A DNA stretch of 64,000 nt from Cardinalis cardinalis (Eukaryota; Chordata; Aves; Passeriformes; Cardinalidae), in NCBI GenBank assembly GCA_014549065.1, contig JACDOX010000030.1, forward strand, positions 4,785,959 to 4,849,958, read 5' to 3'. Under the pieces are notes generated by a model. It saw only the letters and a program-made list of their open reading frames with translations. It did no database searches and was not told the DNA's origin. Position numbers and translations under genes: made by a program. Positions 40,401-55,500 of the stretch are shown piece by piece; the stretch's first letter is position 1; each line of letters begins with the position of its first letter.

Positions 40401-43400
40401 CCTTAGGGCTTAGGAGGAGGGAAAGGGGGAGGAAAGGAAATGTTTTGGCTTCACAGTATATAACTGCCTACGGAATCATTTTAACGTACATTAAAACCTC
40501 ATTCAGGTCTGCCACAGATGCAGTGAGTTTAAACAATCCAGTGGGGCACATTCCTCATAAAATTCTTCCCCTTCCCTGGTTCTGCAGAGTGCACTTCAGT
40601 GGATGGCCACATATCTCCTGAAGATACAAGAGTTCTGGTCCTATTTTCCACAACAAGTAAACAGCNTTTCTCAGAGTTCTCAAATGCTGCACAGGAAAAT
40701 TACAAATTNTACTGTCTATTACATAGTACAGGCTACAGCATCTCTCCCAGAAATTTCTGCTTCAAGCCCAGAGTTCAGGCTGACAAAGGCCAAGTGTCCN
40801 GGCCTGGGCTGTATTTCAAGCTCTCAGCTGAGAGACAAGCACCATAATCCCAATGACTGAGTTGTCACTCCGTTAAAAAGGCAAATTTCTAGTCTGGATT
40901 ATGTCTAACTGCAGCTTCCAGTCACTGAATCTTGTTTATGTCCTGTCCTGGATTAGAAAGCTATCTATTACATGAAATTGCTTTCAGGCTGTGGTATTTC
41001 TAAAGCAGTATTTGTAATCTCGGGTCATTGTCACTGCTCTTTCTAAACACTTCCAGTTCTTCTACGTTCTTTTGCCAGGGTAGACATCCAACTGGATAGA
41101 TGACTCCCAAAAAACTCTCCCTGGTGCCAGATGGAAGAGTAATATTCCATTTATTTTTGTACTCAGTTGTCTGCTCCTTTTGTAACCAAAATTTGTATCA
41201 GCAAAGACAGTCTCAACACATCACCAGAACTCACAAACAACCATTTCTTTAGAATCCTCATGTTTTCCAGAGCTATTGATTTGGGTATTTTAAAGGCATG
41301 ATCACCTCTCTTTGTTCACNGGGTTTAGAATGCACCTGTTTTAGTAAGCTCACTCTACTTTGTGATCTCTGTTAATTTGTACCCAGGTTAATATGGCATC
41401 ACTCACAGTTCCAACACCTGTTAATGCACAGATTTTTTATTTTGCCTGGAGCNTTTGAGAACTCTGATAAAAACACTGAATAGCAGACAGCAAGGAAAAG
41501 GAGCCCATGGGNCACCAGCATTAGCAGCAGTGGATGATGATCCTATTTTTCGCAAAAACTGATGTAATCTGTTGACTTTTTCTATGTTTGCATGAGCAAC
41601 ATTGATGTTCACTTTTGCTAGCATTGTTTATTGATTTTCAGATATAAAAACAGGTCACAGAGGATTACATTTTTTGGGGAATACTAAAAGAATTATGTCT
41701 ACACAATTATCTCTAACCATCCACCCTGTAGTCTTGAAAAGAAAGAAAATATTCAGAAAACAATCAAAAGCTTTTTATGGCAGCATAATTTTCATCTTAA
41801 TGTTACAATTTCTTCATTCCTTTTGGATAGTGTCACATAGCAGTCTCTCTGTGATTTTGGTAAGATCAGTGTCAAGCTCATCTTGTCCTGTCCCAACTGA
41901 ATTTAATTTTAAATTTTATCAAACCTCTAGGGTTTCTTGGTGTCCCACTTTCTCTTAAAAACAATGTTAATTAGGCTTCTGAGATATCCTTGGGCAATCA
42001 TTTAAATACTCTTTAGTGCAAATTATCTATTCCTGCAAGTAAAAACTATGGTTTCCTTCAATCACAATAGTTTAATATCTGTTGTCTGAAGCATGGATAC
42101 CTANTTTATTTTCATTGAAAAAGAGGATAAGCCTGTTGCTTTCCTAATGAAGAGAACCCAGGTGCACTCTAAGTGCTGCACACATCTGCTTTTTCTTCTC
42201 CAGGCTTGATAATTTCCCATTGAGGATTAGAATGTTCCAAGCGACCCACGGTGCTGCAGACAAAATCACTAGGAATTATTTATTCCAAAGTGGGATAGGA
42301 TAGTGCCTTCCTGCAGTTGTGTCAGAGTGCTATGAAGAATTAGCAGNAGGGAGAAGAGGGGATTTGGGAGACAGACAGGACAGGAAGAGCAGGCAGAAGG
42401 GATGAGCTGGGACTGAGGCACACAACAAGTAGCAGATATGGTCAAAGATACAGAGGGATATTAAGAGAAAGAATGGAAGGTCAGGCTTGGAAGTAGCTCT
42501 GGGCTGGCCTATCCTGGCACAATCTGGAGGGAGATGGTCCTCACCAGCAAGCCCAGATCAATTTATGACTTTAAATGGACATCTCAGCCATCACTTCCAC
42601 TGGCACAAGGTTGGCCCAGTTAAAAATAAAATCCAGACAATCTGTATGGCATCATCTACTATTTTAAACTGGGTTCTTGTTTAGTCTTTGCCCAATGATG
42701 TGAGCTCAGGTCTTGTGCTGCCAGAAGGGAATCCTGAGGCCAGAGGATGTTTTGGAGTCAGCAGCTTGGCTGGTGAGTTCATCAGAGGCAGCGTGGGTGG
42801 TTCCCAGTGCTGCTCAGGTGCAAGAACCTGCACCAGCAGAACAGCTAGGGAAAGAAGCACAAAAATGTAAACAATGCAAAAGAAGAAGGCAGAAAGAGCT
42901 CCCTAGGAAAACANGGCTTTTAAACAACTAGTAGCAAAGAACTGTGTGTTTGTTCTGCAGTTGCACAATCATTACAGAAAAGTATGATCTTTTTTCCCAT
43001 TTTGTTCCTAGAATTTAAAGAACCACGTTTGTCCTAAGTGCATTTCTGCAGAAGTTTTCTCAAAGGTTCATNTGATATTAAATCTCTACAGAAACCTACA
43101 GACTTTCAAAGCAGGAATGAGACTCCTAACATCATGGGACTAAAACTGGGTTTTGGTGTTGGAATGGGCTTTTGCATTGTGGGTACTGTTACCACTTAGG
43201 TTGGATTTTCATTTACTTTATGTCTGTATTTTATTAAAATATTAATTATTAGCATATTTATTAATAGCAATATTTAGATTTGTTAAATCCATTCCAGTAT
43301 ATTGTTTTANATTTGTTATAATTAATAATAAATATGTAGCACTCAGAAACATCAAAGTACTGTTGTGCTAGACGTTAGGCAGTATAAATGGTAAAATATA

Positions 43401-43916
43401 TCTTCTCAAATTAAATGGTTGAAGAAAGATTCTAAAGTGAAAAATGCCCTAAATGNATACCTTAAAAAAGATAATGTTGGGCGAAAGCTAGCCTGGAAAG
43501 TGAAAGGAAATTAGAGGGAGCTACTTCTTTTCATTTCCCTAAAAGAACTTATTTACCTTAGGCAGCAGAAGCACTTGGTCACTGATGTCCTCGTGAAAGG
43601 ATGCGACAGCTCATCTGTTCATGAGTTTTGATGTTCTTTCTCTGTATTGACAAGTGACAAACAGGGTTTCCTGGAGAACTAAAAGGTTTTACAGCACAGT
43701 GTCTTTTCAGGGTAGATTCTGATTATACTTCATGTTTATCACTTTCCTTCATTAACTGACTGAAGAAGAAATACAGCAAAGTGATTAGACAGATTCTGCT
43801 TTCACGAGGAATTTTAAGTGTACATGAGTCCAGAAGTGATATTTATGTAGAAGAAAATGTCTTCTGCATAATTTAAAGATTTTGGACATTTTTCATTCTC
43901 CGTGTTTTGGTTTGGC

Positions 43917-43997
43917 TTTTTTTTTTTTTTTTCCTCTTAGGCAATGTCTACAGATGGACTGGAGCAAATCAGAGAGAAAAATGCAAAGATGCCTTAA
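43917..43997 (+). other. splice-acceptor-like tract with 18-codon open frame
   Basis: T16 followed by CCTCTTAG (43917-43940) is a strong-looking 3' splice site. After it a frame runs GCA ATG TCT ... CCT TAA (43941-43997), giving 18 residues starting AMSTDGLEQIREKN. There is no matching donor, nearby poly(A) signal or recognised family, so it may be a terminal exon of a non-coding transcript or chance. Confidence 0.15.
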
Positions 43998-45370
43998 TTG
44001 CTTTACCTACAACTTAGGACAAGCTTTGCAACTGGCNCCTACAAGACAGACATAAGGTCTGGCTTTTCTCTTGTGTCTAAATCATGGACACAAGCACTGT
44101 AAGGTGCTCTACACTCAGTGAAGGGAGACGGGGCTGCTAGAAAATGATTCATCTCACTTATTTTAGAAACCTGTCTCAGGAGGACTGAATCAGCATCAGG
44201 AAGGGTCCAGTCCTCCCCTTTGATTAGAGTGATCACAAGAGACAAAATGACTCATCTATGTACACCCAACAGATGATGTCTTGCCAAAAGTGAGTTATTT
44301 GTAGTGATTAAACCCACTTGTTTTGGTTTTTCTCTTTCCTTTTCATTAATTTTATATGTCTTTCCTTGCATTGGCCAAGACCATTNCAGGCACACAAGAC
44401 ACTGACTGTTGCAGTTGGCTCCTTGTGTGTTGTTTTGGAAGGTGCAACAATTATATTCCTAAAATAAAAGAGACAGGATTTATAAGCCAGAACACACAAG
44501 GGAAATCCACTTTCCTTGAAAGGCTTGGCTGCTGTCTAAGTTGCCTCTGACACAGTTACATAAAAGACCTACTTTATTTTTCCACTTTCTGAGTCAGAAG
44601 AGCTTTGGATAAAATTTACAGTGACCCTACTAAATGTATGGAGCTGGACTCCCAGTGAGACCTGAGGTACACCCAGAAATTTAAATTCTAACATAAAATT
44701 TGTTTTGCAGGGAAAAAAAGAAGTGGCTGAGATAGTAGCCAAGGATTCAGGAGATGTGGATTCATTTCCTTGCTCTGCCACAGACTTCTTAAATGGCTTT
44801 GGGAGAGTCATTTAATCTCTGCATATCACTTTTCTGTGGTAAAACTTTCTGGATGTCTCTGAAGATAAACATATTAAGACGGATGCTCTGAAACCAGAGC
44901 CCTTATGTCTGCTGAGGAAAAGCAGGCAGTTTCTAAACAAATGCTATTTCCATATAGGAATATTTGATTTATAGCAAATCAGTTGAAAAGGATGTCTCTC
45001 CCAAACTGTCAATTCCATGACAAAGATTAAAGACTAAAATCTTGATTAAAATCTATTGTTTCTGCACACCAATAATTCCAGCTGCCATGGGACTTGAGAC
45101 CGAAACAGAGCATTTAAAAACCATCCCTCTCCCACACCTTTTCCCCAGCAAAGACCCACTTNTCTCACCTGCATCCTGTGAGCAATATCCCATCACCCTG
45201 AAGTCTTTCTTAAAAGACAGTTGTTGCAATAAATCCAGGAGAAAGACGAGNGCTGAGTTGTTTAATCAAAAAGAAGGACCAAAAATTTCCCAAGGAAAAC
45301 TGTCATTGCGTAACTGTACCACCACTTCCCTTTCTTCTGGGCCAATGAATCTCACAGCCAGGAGCTTATG

Positions 45371-45396
45371 CTGATTTTAACAGCTGATTTTAACAG
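45371..45396. repeat. 13-bp tandem duplication
   Basis: CTGATTTTAACAG occurs twice in perfect tandem. Confidence 0.9.
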
Positions 45397-48300
45397 CTTG
45401 GAGATGTAACAGGAAGATGCTGTCTCTCTTTTGGGGAAGGACAGGGCTGAACATGATCCCTTTAGCTCATTCTGCTGAGCAGAAATCCTTGGATAGACCC
45501 AAACTCTTGTCTGCTGAAATGCTCCTTTAGTTGTCACTCTCTTTGAACTCATATATGAGGCNGACTTCCTGCATTTTAACAACTTTTAGGATGTTTGAAT
45601 ATTTCACGAGAATTAGCTCTCCCTAAAATAATATGCAATATTCTTTTTTTTTTTTTAGAAGAGGAAAATACTGTCTCTATGATTTACTTTTCCAAATACT
45701 ACTAAAACATAACCCTCTATGGAATGAAATTGGTGATAATGCTTGAAGGTGAAACCAATNGTTCTTTGCTGGACTTCCAGATTACATACTTGTGGAAATA
45801 AATANGCATCTAAATCAGATCTATGCTTTTGCACACCCAAAATTCACCTCCCTAAAATTGCCTCCCTCCACACAAAAACAGATATCTCTCTTTTTTGTGT
45901 GATTGACTTTTTATTGAAAGAAGTTAGAACCATACCATGGGGTCAAGGGGTACTGATGAAGAGACAACTTAATTTAGAAATCCCTTCTGAAAAGGTCTTC
46001 TAATTCAGACAGAAAACTCAAGCTTTCCAAATGACCTGGATTATGCAACTGAAGTTTTCACACTTCTTATCTCAAGTTCCCATTAAACTTGAAAGTTAAG
46101 CTACCTTTATTTCTCGCTTTCTACTGTGAGGTTGTTTTCATACTCAGTAAAAGGTAGAGGTGGGAATCATGAAGGGAAGACACAGAATGATCTGTGCCCT
46201 GGTGGAAAAGCTGCTCTGTGGCAATCTTTGAAAAANCCAAAAAACCAGCACTAAGGATAAAGCAAATCTTCTCTCGGGAGAAAATTGAAGGGTACACTCC
46301 CAAGGCAAGAGCATGTGATTAGATAATGATAAGAGTGGGCAGGGTTGGTGATTTCTAAATCAGATGTGGTTTTGAACAACTGTTTGGACCCAACTGGATC
46401 TCCCCACAGCACATGGATGAACTTGGAGTTAAAATACTTGTTCAAAAACTGGGCAACTGATTTCTGTTGCCTGAGTTGTCTCAGATTCTGTGTGTAGTCT
46501 ATTGCACATCATAGTTTATGCATTTTGTAAGAATGAAAATATATTTTCCTATTACACAGAGATGTAACAAGCTAAATCCATAAAACCCAAAGGAGTTCAG
46601 AGGAGTAACTAGATTAAAACACAATGTAATTAACCAATATTGCTAAGTACCAGAGGGGAAAAAAGCATTGAGGCACTACAAACTTAATTATGATTTGGAC
46701 TCCCAAGAGAAAAAAATAAGGATTCTCTTAATTAGGGTGTTAAGCATTTGTCTCAGCTGGTCTAGAGGCTACAGGGTGGCTGAAAAGTCCTCAGCTTGCA
46801 AACTGAGAGACATAAGACATTTTAGCATTTTTTTACNTATTGAACTGGGTTGTCCTAATCCTGTAATTTATTAGGCATGGGAGAATGGATCTGGATAGAA
46901 TAAGGATGACCTTCCCACAATTTCCAGTGAATCCAAAGCCTTTTCACAGAATTTTGGTTAACTGTTTCCNTTCTTGTTTTAATTTCCCACGCCTCTTGAC
47001 TTCCAGGCTGCGCCTGTGACCGGAAGCCAAAATGCCATGAGAAAAAGCTCTTCCTGTGGTAATCCCAACAGTGCCAAGTAAAAGGCCGACAAACCACATG
47101 GGAAAACTCATTCACATACAATCCACTCCCCATGAATATCCAAAAGGTTTGGGATAAGAATTCAACCTTTAAACATTAATACAAACCAAACTTCTCAAAT
47201 ATTTCAGAGTCAGTAGTTTTTATCCAAAAGTAGAAAGCACTTCCATTAAGCATTTTAAATATTTCTTTCAGACTCCAAAACCGAGAATTAAATAATTTAT
47301 TAACTGTGTCCATCTGCTTAGTGTAGTTCAGAACGTGAATTGTTTAATCAGCACATTTTTTTACCTGTTTTGCACAGGGCTGTAGTAAACCAGTGAAGTT
47401 CCTTGATGCCAGTCAGATTCTTCATCTGAGGACTATTCCTGCATGAATTCTGTTCAGTCTCAAGCCAAATCCCAAGTGCACAAGCATTGTCTACACATGT
47501 TACATGTAAGTCATGCTACATCTATCTCTCTTTCCAGGGAATCCAAGTGACTGCTCAAGAACGGTGCACTAAGGTTCATCTGAAACCACCTGGCAAGAGA
47601 GTAGCCTCCAACAATAGCCATAAACAGATGCTTAGCTAGCAAAGCCAAGATCATATTGTACTATACTTTCTCCAAATGCTTTCTCCCAGTCTTAAGGTAA
47701 CTTCTGGGTCTGATGCACTTTGTCCAGGTAATTACAGAGCTCTTCCCCTCAGTAAATTTGTCCAGCCTTCTTTAGAAGCAAGGAACTTCAAGTTTGTTAG
47801 AGCATCTTTGCACCATGTGTCTGTCACACCCAGTATGAGGATATCAGTGCTGACTTGGCAGCCACTGGAAACATATTCATGTATTTATATATTTATGTAT
47901 TTACAGTAATGTAAATGACATATTTCCAATCATATTCAAAGATGTGAGCACCTAAGGGACCAGTTAAGAGCATTCACTTAAAGCATGGGTATAGCTGCTC
48001 TTTAATTACCTGTAGTGACCACGTGTGCTGCTATCAGGGCACCTGCAATGCCCAGGATTGGAGCACAGGCTGTGAAAAAGTTTGAAAGGCAAACAAAACC
48101 ATTTTGGAATCTGCTGATAGCTCGTCAGGGCTCTGGTGTGCCAGAACAACATCATGAGCTGCTCTCAAGCTGCGTAGTCACAACTACCTTACAACCCTAC
48201 CAGAAGCAGTTCTGGTAGCACCTGCTCAGCAGATCTGCTCAGGAATAGCTGCTTTGAGCAAATGACTGAGTTTTCTTGGGACCTGTCCCAAGCCAGTAAA

Positions 48301-48457
48301 TTAATCATCCCATGCACCAAAAATTTTGATTAACCTCATTGCGTCCTACTCCTGGTTCAAAGTTCTCTGCTTTCATCTTTCTTTTCTAACAGCATTTGTG
48401 TATTGAAAATGAAAGGATGGAAAGTCTGTAATTTATTTCAGCTTTGTCTGTTCCTTG

Positions 48458-48660
48458 ATGGAGGAGCACTGAGCAATGCTTGCACAGGGTGAACGGGGTG
48501 CCCAAGGTGGTGGTGAAGTTCACCATCCCGGGAATTGTTCAAAAAACAACTGGACATGGCATTCAGTGCTCTGGACTAATTGGCAAGGTGGTGTTCAGCC
48601 CAAGGTTGGACATGATGATCTTGGAGGTGTTTGCCAACCTTAATGATCCTATGATTCTGT
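48458..48660 (+). mobile_element. CR1 LINE 3' end fragment, different subfamily
   Basis: A plus-strand CR1 tail of the type with a GTGGTGGTGAAGTTCACCAT word (48510-48529), then TTCAAAAAACAACTGGACAT, GGTTGGACATGATGATCTTG, and an end in ATGATTCTGT at 48660. The tail differs from the one at 11686, so a different CR1 subfamily is represented. The 5' edge is approximate. It is non-coding and truncated. Confidence 0.88.
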
Positions 48661-48747
48661 AGTATGAATTGATCTTCTTTTTAAGAAGCCTACAAAATGT
48701 ATCATCAGTCTCAAGTATCCCTACTAGCAAATTCCTTCTTTGGATCC

Positions 48748-48773
48748 AAATAAATAAATACATAAATAAATAC
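48748..48773. repeat. (AAAT)n microsatellite, interrupted
   Basis: AAATAAATAAATA, an interrupting C, then ATAAATAAATA. It begins about 90 bases after the CR1 end. Confidence 0.85.
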
Positions 48774-49565
48774 CAAAGCTCCTGTTCCAAACAATTCCCC
48801 TGGATATCTGTGCAGATGATGTACTTTGTTGTGTCACAGTTTTAGACAGCATGTAGCTATTCCAAGGTGCTGACTAGTTTGGGAAAGCTTCTAAAAGCAC
48901 TGAGAAGATACTCCCCTTNTTCTGCTGGGTGTGGCATGTCCTTCCAACCCTCTCCTTCTTCTTCCTTCCATGCTCTTTTTCCAAAGGGGTTCCAATTTTA
49001 GGATTACAAAGTTCTTATTCCAGTTGCAACTCTAAGGATTTAAATTTCATTTTCTGGTTCTCTGCAATCATGCTTCTCATCCTGTGCCAAAGTCACTCCT
49101 TGGGAATGTCCAGAACATTGACTCCCACACTATTTCTTCATCAATGCTATTTTTTCTGGTCCAAACATTTCAAGCTTTTCACATAAATTTAAAAGTTGTA
49201 TATCANATTCATATTGCTGGACTCTTAATTTCCAGTCTGCTGGGACCTTTCTACATGGAAAACATATAAAATATTTGATCTCTACAATACTTCTAAATGC
49301 TTTCACCCTCCTCTTTCCCTTCTCTCCACTACCACCTTGTGTCAGGTTTTGGTGTGTATGTGTGTCAGTGTGAGCAATCATCCCTATGTAAAGAAGAATG
49401 TGTGTAGAAAAAATTATACCCTGTGTTATGAAATCACTGGCCATACACTNGGACAGGTGTCTCTAGATAGGAAGAGTAGGCTGCATTTATTGCCCAGAGG
49501 CAACAAAACCAAAAATGTTTGTATTTCTAAAGAGGGTACCCTCAAGGTTTCATATTTGCAGTTTG

Positions 49566-49593
49566 AAAAGGAAAGAAACAAAAGGAAAGAAAC
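49566..49593. repeat. 14-bp tandem duplication
   Basis: AAAAGGAAAGAAAC occurs twice in perfect tandem within purine-rich DNA. Confidence 0.9.
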
Positions 49594-52500
49594 AAAAAAC
49601 CAAAAAATATTTGGCATAATGAAAGAATAAAAGGTCTGGATTGGCTTTTGTCTGTTCAATACTTAATGGAACTGCAGGCAATGTTCCCNGGATCCTGTGG
49701 TGGTGAGCAGCCTCTTCAGTCTGGACCTTGGGTTCATGAATGAGAGGAGCAACCTGATTAGGCATTGCAAATTTGTCTTGTGAGTGAGATTAGAAAGGGA
49801 GGCAGATCCCAACTTGCTGATAACCATGATCTCCGTGTACCTTTAAGACATCTGGCCCCACCATGCCTACGAGTGCTTGGGGCTGAATGAGGAGGGGCCA
49901 GCATCACCTCATGGTGGCATGGCTGACCCCAGCCCTGGCCTCACCTGCTCCCTGAAGGACAAGTGCCAGCCTGCTCCAGCTGCTGAAGAGCTCTTTACAG
50001 ATCCCTGTGCCACACCAAGTGCTTGAAACATGATTTCTGATGGCTCCACTCCTAGGGAGCACGGAAGGGGGACAGGCAGTCACCAGCGATCTGACCCATC
50101 TGTTCAAACAGAGCAACTGAAAATTTTCCTCTTTCTGCTCTCTCTGGAGCTGTCACTGCTGGTGGCCTGGGAGTGCTGNTTGGTTTGGGTGCATTTCTGG
50201 TTGTAATACCCTATGCAATAATGAAAGCTGGTGTCCCTGTTAGGGAGCAGGATCTGAGGCTCTCAAGGGCTGGCCTGAAGTGCAAGCTGCTGTCTTGCTC
50301 TCCTAACACCTCCACGTCAACTCCCAGCTTCCTTCTGGAAAGAAACCAGCTCAATAAGCAATGTCTTCACCAAAAATTAAACCTAAGCCTGCCTGGCCCT
50401 GCTCCTCATTGCTACATACATACATATATANATGTATAAAAAATTTAGTTTTCCTNCTTCTTGGACTTGTAGTCATTAGGGGCTTAGGATTGAGGGATAA
50501 GGCAGAAGAGTTAATTGCTGCAGCACTGACAGTTCTTTCCTGGGTTTTTGTTTGGTTTTGTTTAATTTTTACCTTTTTATTTTTTAACACAGCTTGGGGC
50601 TTTCTTTTTTAATCTACTTTCTGAAATGTCTAGTGCTGAGAGATGTATTTATCCATAATGATGAACACATGGTTTATGCTGCCTAGGTATTATATATCCA
50701 TGTATTTCACAGGNGCATATTGTTTTAGGTAAGTGATGCAGCTTTTTCTTTTTTTCCAGTTTGAGGTTGTTTCCTGAACCAAATACTCGTGCCCCCAAGG
50801 GTTTCTGCTCATGGCCACATGCGCTAAAAGAAGACCACATACCTAAAAGCGTTCCTGGCTACTTGCCCTCTAATGGGATCGTTGTGAGGGCTCCATTTGA
50901 AGTTGCATGTTTTATTAATATTTATTGATAGTGAGCCACCCTATGTGACAGCCTTCATTCTGAACACAGGCCAGGTTTTTCCTGCTCTACCCATAGACCA
51001 CTTTTCAGGGTTGAAAAAGCAATCAACCAGCATCCCACATTATTTTTTTTTAATTTTTTAAATTACTTTTTTTTTTAAATTACTCCAGATTGATGCAATA
51101 AAAATGAGGGGTAACCCAGATAGGAAGGTGAATTAAACCAATCAGGTGGTTGTTTAGTTCTTGAACTGTTGGTATAAAAATGGTGCAATCAGGCTCTTGA
51201 AAGCAAGACTTTAGTTTGATCACCTCAGTACCTTGCATGTTTTTTGCAGAACCCATCAAGCGTTTCAAGGGGACATTCTCTGAAAGAAAATATATCCTTT
51301 AAAAGACTCCCCATTCTGTTCAGTTCACCAGCCAAACTGTGGATTTTCACAGTGACAAGTGGAGGGAAACTATAATTTGTAAATAGCGATGTACATTTTA
51401 GCCCAGAGAAAGATGAAGTCCCTTCACCCAACTAAGAAGAAAAAAAAGAGTGCTTCAATGAAATTGACAGCCTTGATAAATTCAGTATGTACACAATGGT
51501 TAAAAGTAAGGGCATTTTACTCTTCAGGGTTGTCAGGCCTGTTTTGAGAAAGTGTTAAGAAGGTATCACTCTAAATTGCTTGGCAGCTGTCAAAAGTATT
51601 CTTGAATAATTTGGACTGGTGTCTAAAAAGGAGTGTTTCATTCTGTGTAGGTAAGCGTGGAAAAATAAATGAAAACCTTAACAGTGATACCGCAGAGTAT
51701 ATCTCCAATCCCACATCAGAGGAGAGAAAGAACTGCTAAGGTGGGAAAAAAATCCACTATGGATGTTGCTGACTGTGATTTTTGTCACATGTTCGAATGG
51801 CTTGGAGCCGTAGAACAAGGCTGCAGTTGTCAGAATATGAGGTCTTGCTGCTTCAAAGGTGTCAAATTCCTACTCCTCAGCTGGAAGAAGCAGGGCCACA
51901 GTGCCAGAAGCCTGTAGACTTTGGCCCGTGTCTTATCCACTGCTGGCACGTGTGCTTTGTTGTTCTTAAAATAAAATAAAAACAAAAATAAAGGTTTTAA
52001 TTCTAGTTTAAAGAGGAGAGGTTGTTGTTAATGCTGCTAATATCAAAGGGGTGAAAGCTGAATGGGATCACACAAGTTGTGAGACTGGCCNTGAGGTAAG
52101 GAACTGCTCACCTCTAATCTGGTTCAGGCAGTTCAAGNGAGGAAGCTGCTTCCACCCCATGGATGGGGTTGACCTAGCAGCTTTAAAATATCTTCATTCA
52201 GGTCATCAGCAAAATGGACTGAAAGAAGAAATGAATTCCGCAAGTGTTATCCTGCTTTGCCAGCTCTGTAGGTAAAAGGGGGCCTTGGCTGTCCAGTTCA
52301 ACAAGATGTGTATTCAAATGAAGGAACTCAGCACTGGAAATGTCACTGTTTCAAGCTTGTGATGAGAGGAAGAATTCTGAACTGAATATTATAATTCATC
52401 AGCCCCTGAGGTCATCAAGGTACATAGCAATAGCATAATTAATGGCACCCATTGAAATCATTCCTAAACATCCTCAAAAATCCAGGTAAATTTCNGATGA

Positions 52501-55500
52501 AATTACTCCAGGTACTTTCAAAGCACTTCTCATCTTATGGTCTGTGAAAGTTCACTCATCACCTAACTCTACCTTAAATCAACAAAAACCCAGATAAACA
52601 AGGTTTTACACACCCAATTCATTCAATGCNATTAAAAACAAGGTTTTAGGAACTTTGTGTTTTGGGGCATATTGATCTCAGCTGGCTGTTTAAGCCCCCA
52701 CCCTGTCTCTCTCACTCCTCCAAAGCAGGATGGANGAGAGGATCAGAAGGGGAAAAGGGACAAACTTGAGGATCAAGAGAAAAGCATTTTTTTTAATAAA
52801 GGTGGGGAAAAAGGTCAACAAAGAANCAAGAGGTGCTAAAGCAGTCACCACCAACAGACTCACACCCAAAAACCCTTGGAACAACAGATACTCCAGGAAA
52901 AATGCCCCCCATTTTTATTGCTGAGCATTATGTCACATAGGATGGACAATTCCTTCCGCCNCTTTGTGTCACCTGTGTGCCCTCAGCCTCCTCACTGGAC
53001 ATGGAGAGCAAGGACAGACTGTGCTTTGAGGCTGGAAAAGGGCTGGTCAGCAAGAACTAAAGCGCTGATGTGTCATCATCACTGTGTGAGTGNCCCAGCC
53101 AAGCTGTAGCACCATAGAGGCTGCTAGGAAGAAAATTAACCCCATTCCAACCACATCCTCTGCACACTTCTAAAAATATGTCCAAGTATCACTCANGAGC
53201 ACCCTAACTGAGTGGCAGACTTAGGGGGTTGCTCCCTCTCTCCAGGCTTTCAGCAGGAGAAGCTTTCCAAAGAAGGGCATTGCCTGGGAGTTTCACACCT
53301 TGGCTTCTCACTTCAGCTTGGAAACATAGAGATGGGACAAGGGAGCTGAAGTCTGACTCTCAGGCTAAGGCTGAGGCCTGAACCCTCATAACCAAACTGA
53401 TGCACTCATTCTGAGATACAAAGAATAAACGAAAATGTCTTTCTGTTAACAAAACCCAAGGCCTGTTGGGCTGCTGACTCCATGCAGCCTCTGCCATCCA
53501 GGCTGTTACGGTGCATTCCCCATTTTTAAAATTTGCTTTGTCACACCAGCTGCAGGAAGTACAGGGACTTATCCACTGCAACACATTGGTTTTGCTGTAG
53601 GGAAGGCAAATTAATTTAAAATTCCTCTGAGGTTGGTCTGGTAAAGNCATTAAGTTAATATCCCTTCAAAATAATGGAATTTTTGAGGCTTTTGCCTAAG
53701 CTTTACTCAGCATGCCCTGTTCCAGCTCTTACAGTCCTTGAATTGTCCAAGAGGGGCAATATTCCAGGAGTGAAGGTAAGGGGATTTTTTATGGTTGGCC
53801 TCCTCTAAGCCAAAGTTTTACTTCGATAGTTTTCCCATCCTGGACTTGTCTTTGAAAGTGTTTCCATGAAGGGGAATTTCTTCCCATTTATTTCACTGCT
53901 TCCCTCCAGCTTCCATTCTTAATGAGATTTGGGCTTGAAAAACAGGTGTTTAGGTCATATTCCAATTTCCAAGTTTAGACTCCCTGTTTCTGANGGCTAT
54001 GAATTCATTCCTCCTCACTAAGGAAATTCCTTGCTGCTTCCATTCATCTGTGCCTGTCTGAAAACTGGCCAGAGGCACCCCAATTGTTCTCATTGTTAGC
54101 ATTCCACAGCCAGAAGACAGACAAGTCCATTTGTAAGGAAATGAGATTTTTCACATCCTGTCCTTCTCTTACGTGCTGCCTGTGCCAGCTCCATTTCATG
54201 CTCAGAATAAGCCATAAATTCAGAGAGGAAGGCTTTTTTAGATGATAACCAACTGTGTTTTTGTATTTTCTCGAAAATATAATTTAAAAAAAAATGGTTT
54301 AAGAAATGTTGCTAGTGGAGGCAGTGTTTCACTTNAATTTAGAGCACAATTTCTACAGCTCCAAGTGATAGACTTATGGCTACTAAAGTAATCTTAATAA
54401 ATAAAAAAAAACACAGACAGGGTGAGGCTTATTAAAAATTACATCTTCCACTGTCTAAACATGAGTTTAATATGAGTCAATGGTGTTTTCACAGCTTGGT
54501 TCATAGCTTTGCCGTGGTGGTGGTCCATTAAGGAAAGGTATAAATAATTAACATGTCCCTCTAGGTTGCAAGAAAGAAGGTCTGCTTTGTGTCATTCCAA
54601 GCTCTGTGGCCAAGAAAAGAGACCTGTTACAGTGTGTTCTGTGAGCAGGAACATCCAGCTATACAGCCCTGAATGCCTGCAAGGATGACTCTTTTGTCTC
54701 TACAAATATAATTACATTAGCAAAAAACCTCTAAAGAAATTATTCAGTGGGTTCATAGCCAAGATTTTTTTTTATATATATAAACAACTAAAAAAATCAC
54801 TTCTGAAAAAAATACTTCTGAGCTCATTTTTCACNCTCGAACAATTCCAACTTGAAGTATGAGCTTGCTGCCAGACTGCATTGGCTGGTAGTTGAGCAAA
54901 GGATTGGGTAATTTGAAAAATTATTCTGTTTCTCAAGAGCAATTATACCAAAAGTGGGAGTGCTGAGGATGAGAAGGAGAGTTCCAGGAATAACCTGCAT
55001 GTTTCCAAAGGTAAAATAAAATTTGGAGGCTCCATACTGATGGTTGTAGAATGAGGGTTGGTTTCCTAGGAGATCATGTAAAATATGCCAAACAGAACAG
55101 TAAAAGGGTTGACTTCAGTTCTTTCAGTGGTGCCAATCCNCCAAGGGCTGCCCCAAACTTCAATCTTTTACAGGGTGAAAGTGCAGGAGACAAAGTAATC
55201 ATTCAGTTGGCCATATCATCTGAGTAATTTTTTTTGCTGAAGTACAGAGAGCAAGTATCCAATAGAAATCTATAAAAGAATTAAGGGGCTTGGTACACCC
55301 ACAATTTGGCCACAGTATCTGTGTCAGAAAACTTGACCAGCTAGTAGACGTAATCTCTCATCTCTTTGGCTACTCATTTGTTGTCTCCTCCTCCAGAAGC
55401 TGTTCCATTTTAGTTGACAGCAATTATTGCATCATTGCTAGTTGGAATAAGAGAACTTTTTGCCTGGGAACTTCATAGGTCCTGCACCAAGGGTGTCATT

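Larger units (their letters stand above)
35346..48457. other. 13-kb intergenic stretch
   Basis: No gene could be supported. Open frames reach 137 codons (36041-36454, minus strand, interrupted by several N) but none resembles a known protein. Visible items are an A-rich tract at 40084-40111, a T16-plus-acceptor-like sequence at 43917-43940, a 13-bp tandem pair at 45371, T tracts near 45647, and smooth AT-rich sequence at 39690-40400 that looks like conserved non-coding DNA. The TAATTA/ATTA-rich patch at 43215-43330 is low complexity. Confidence 0.45.
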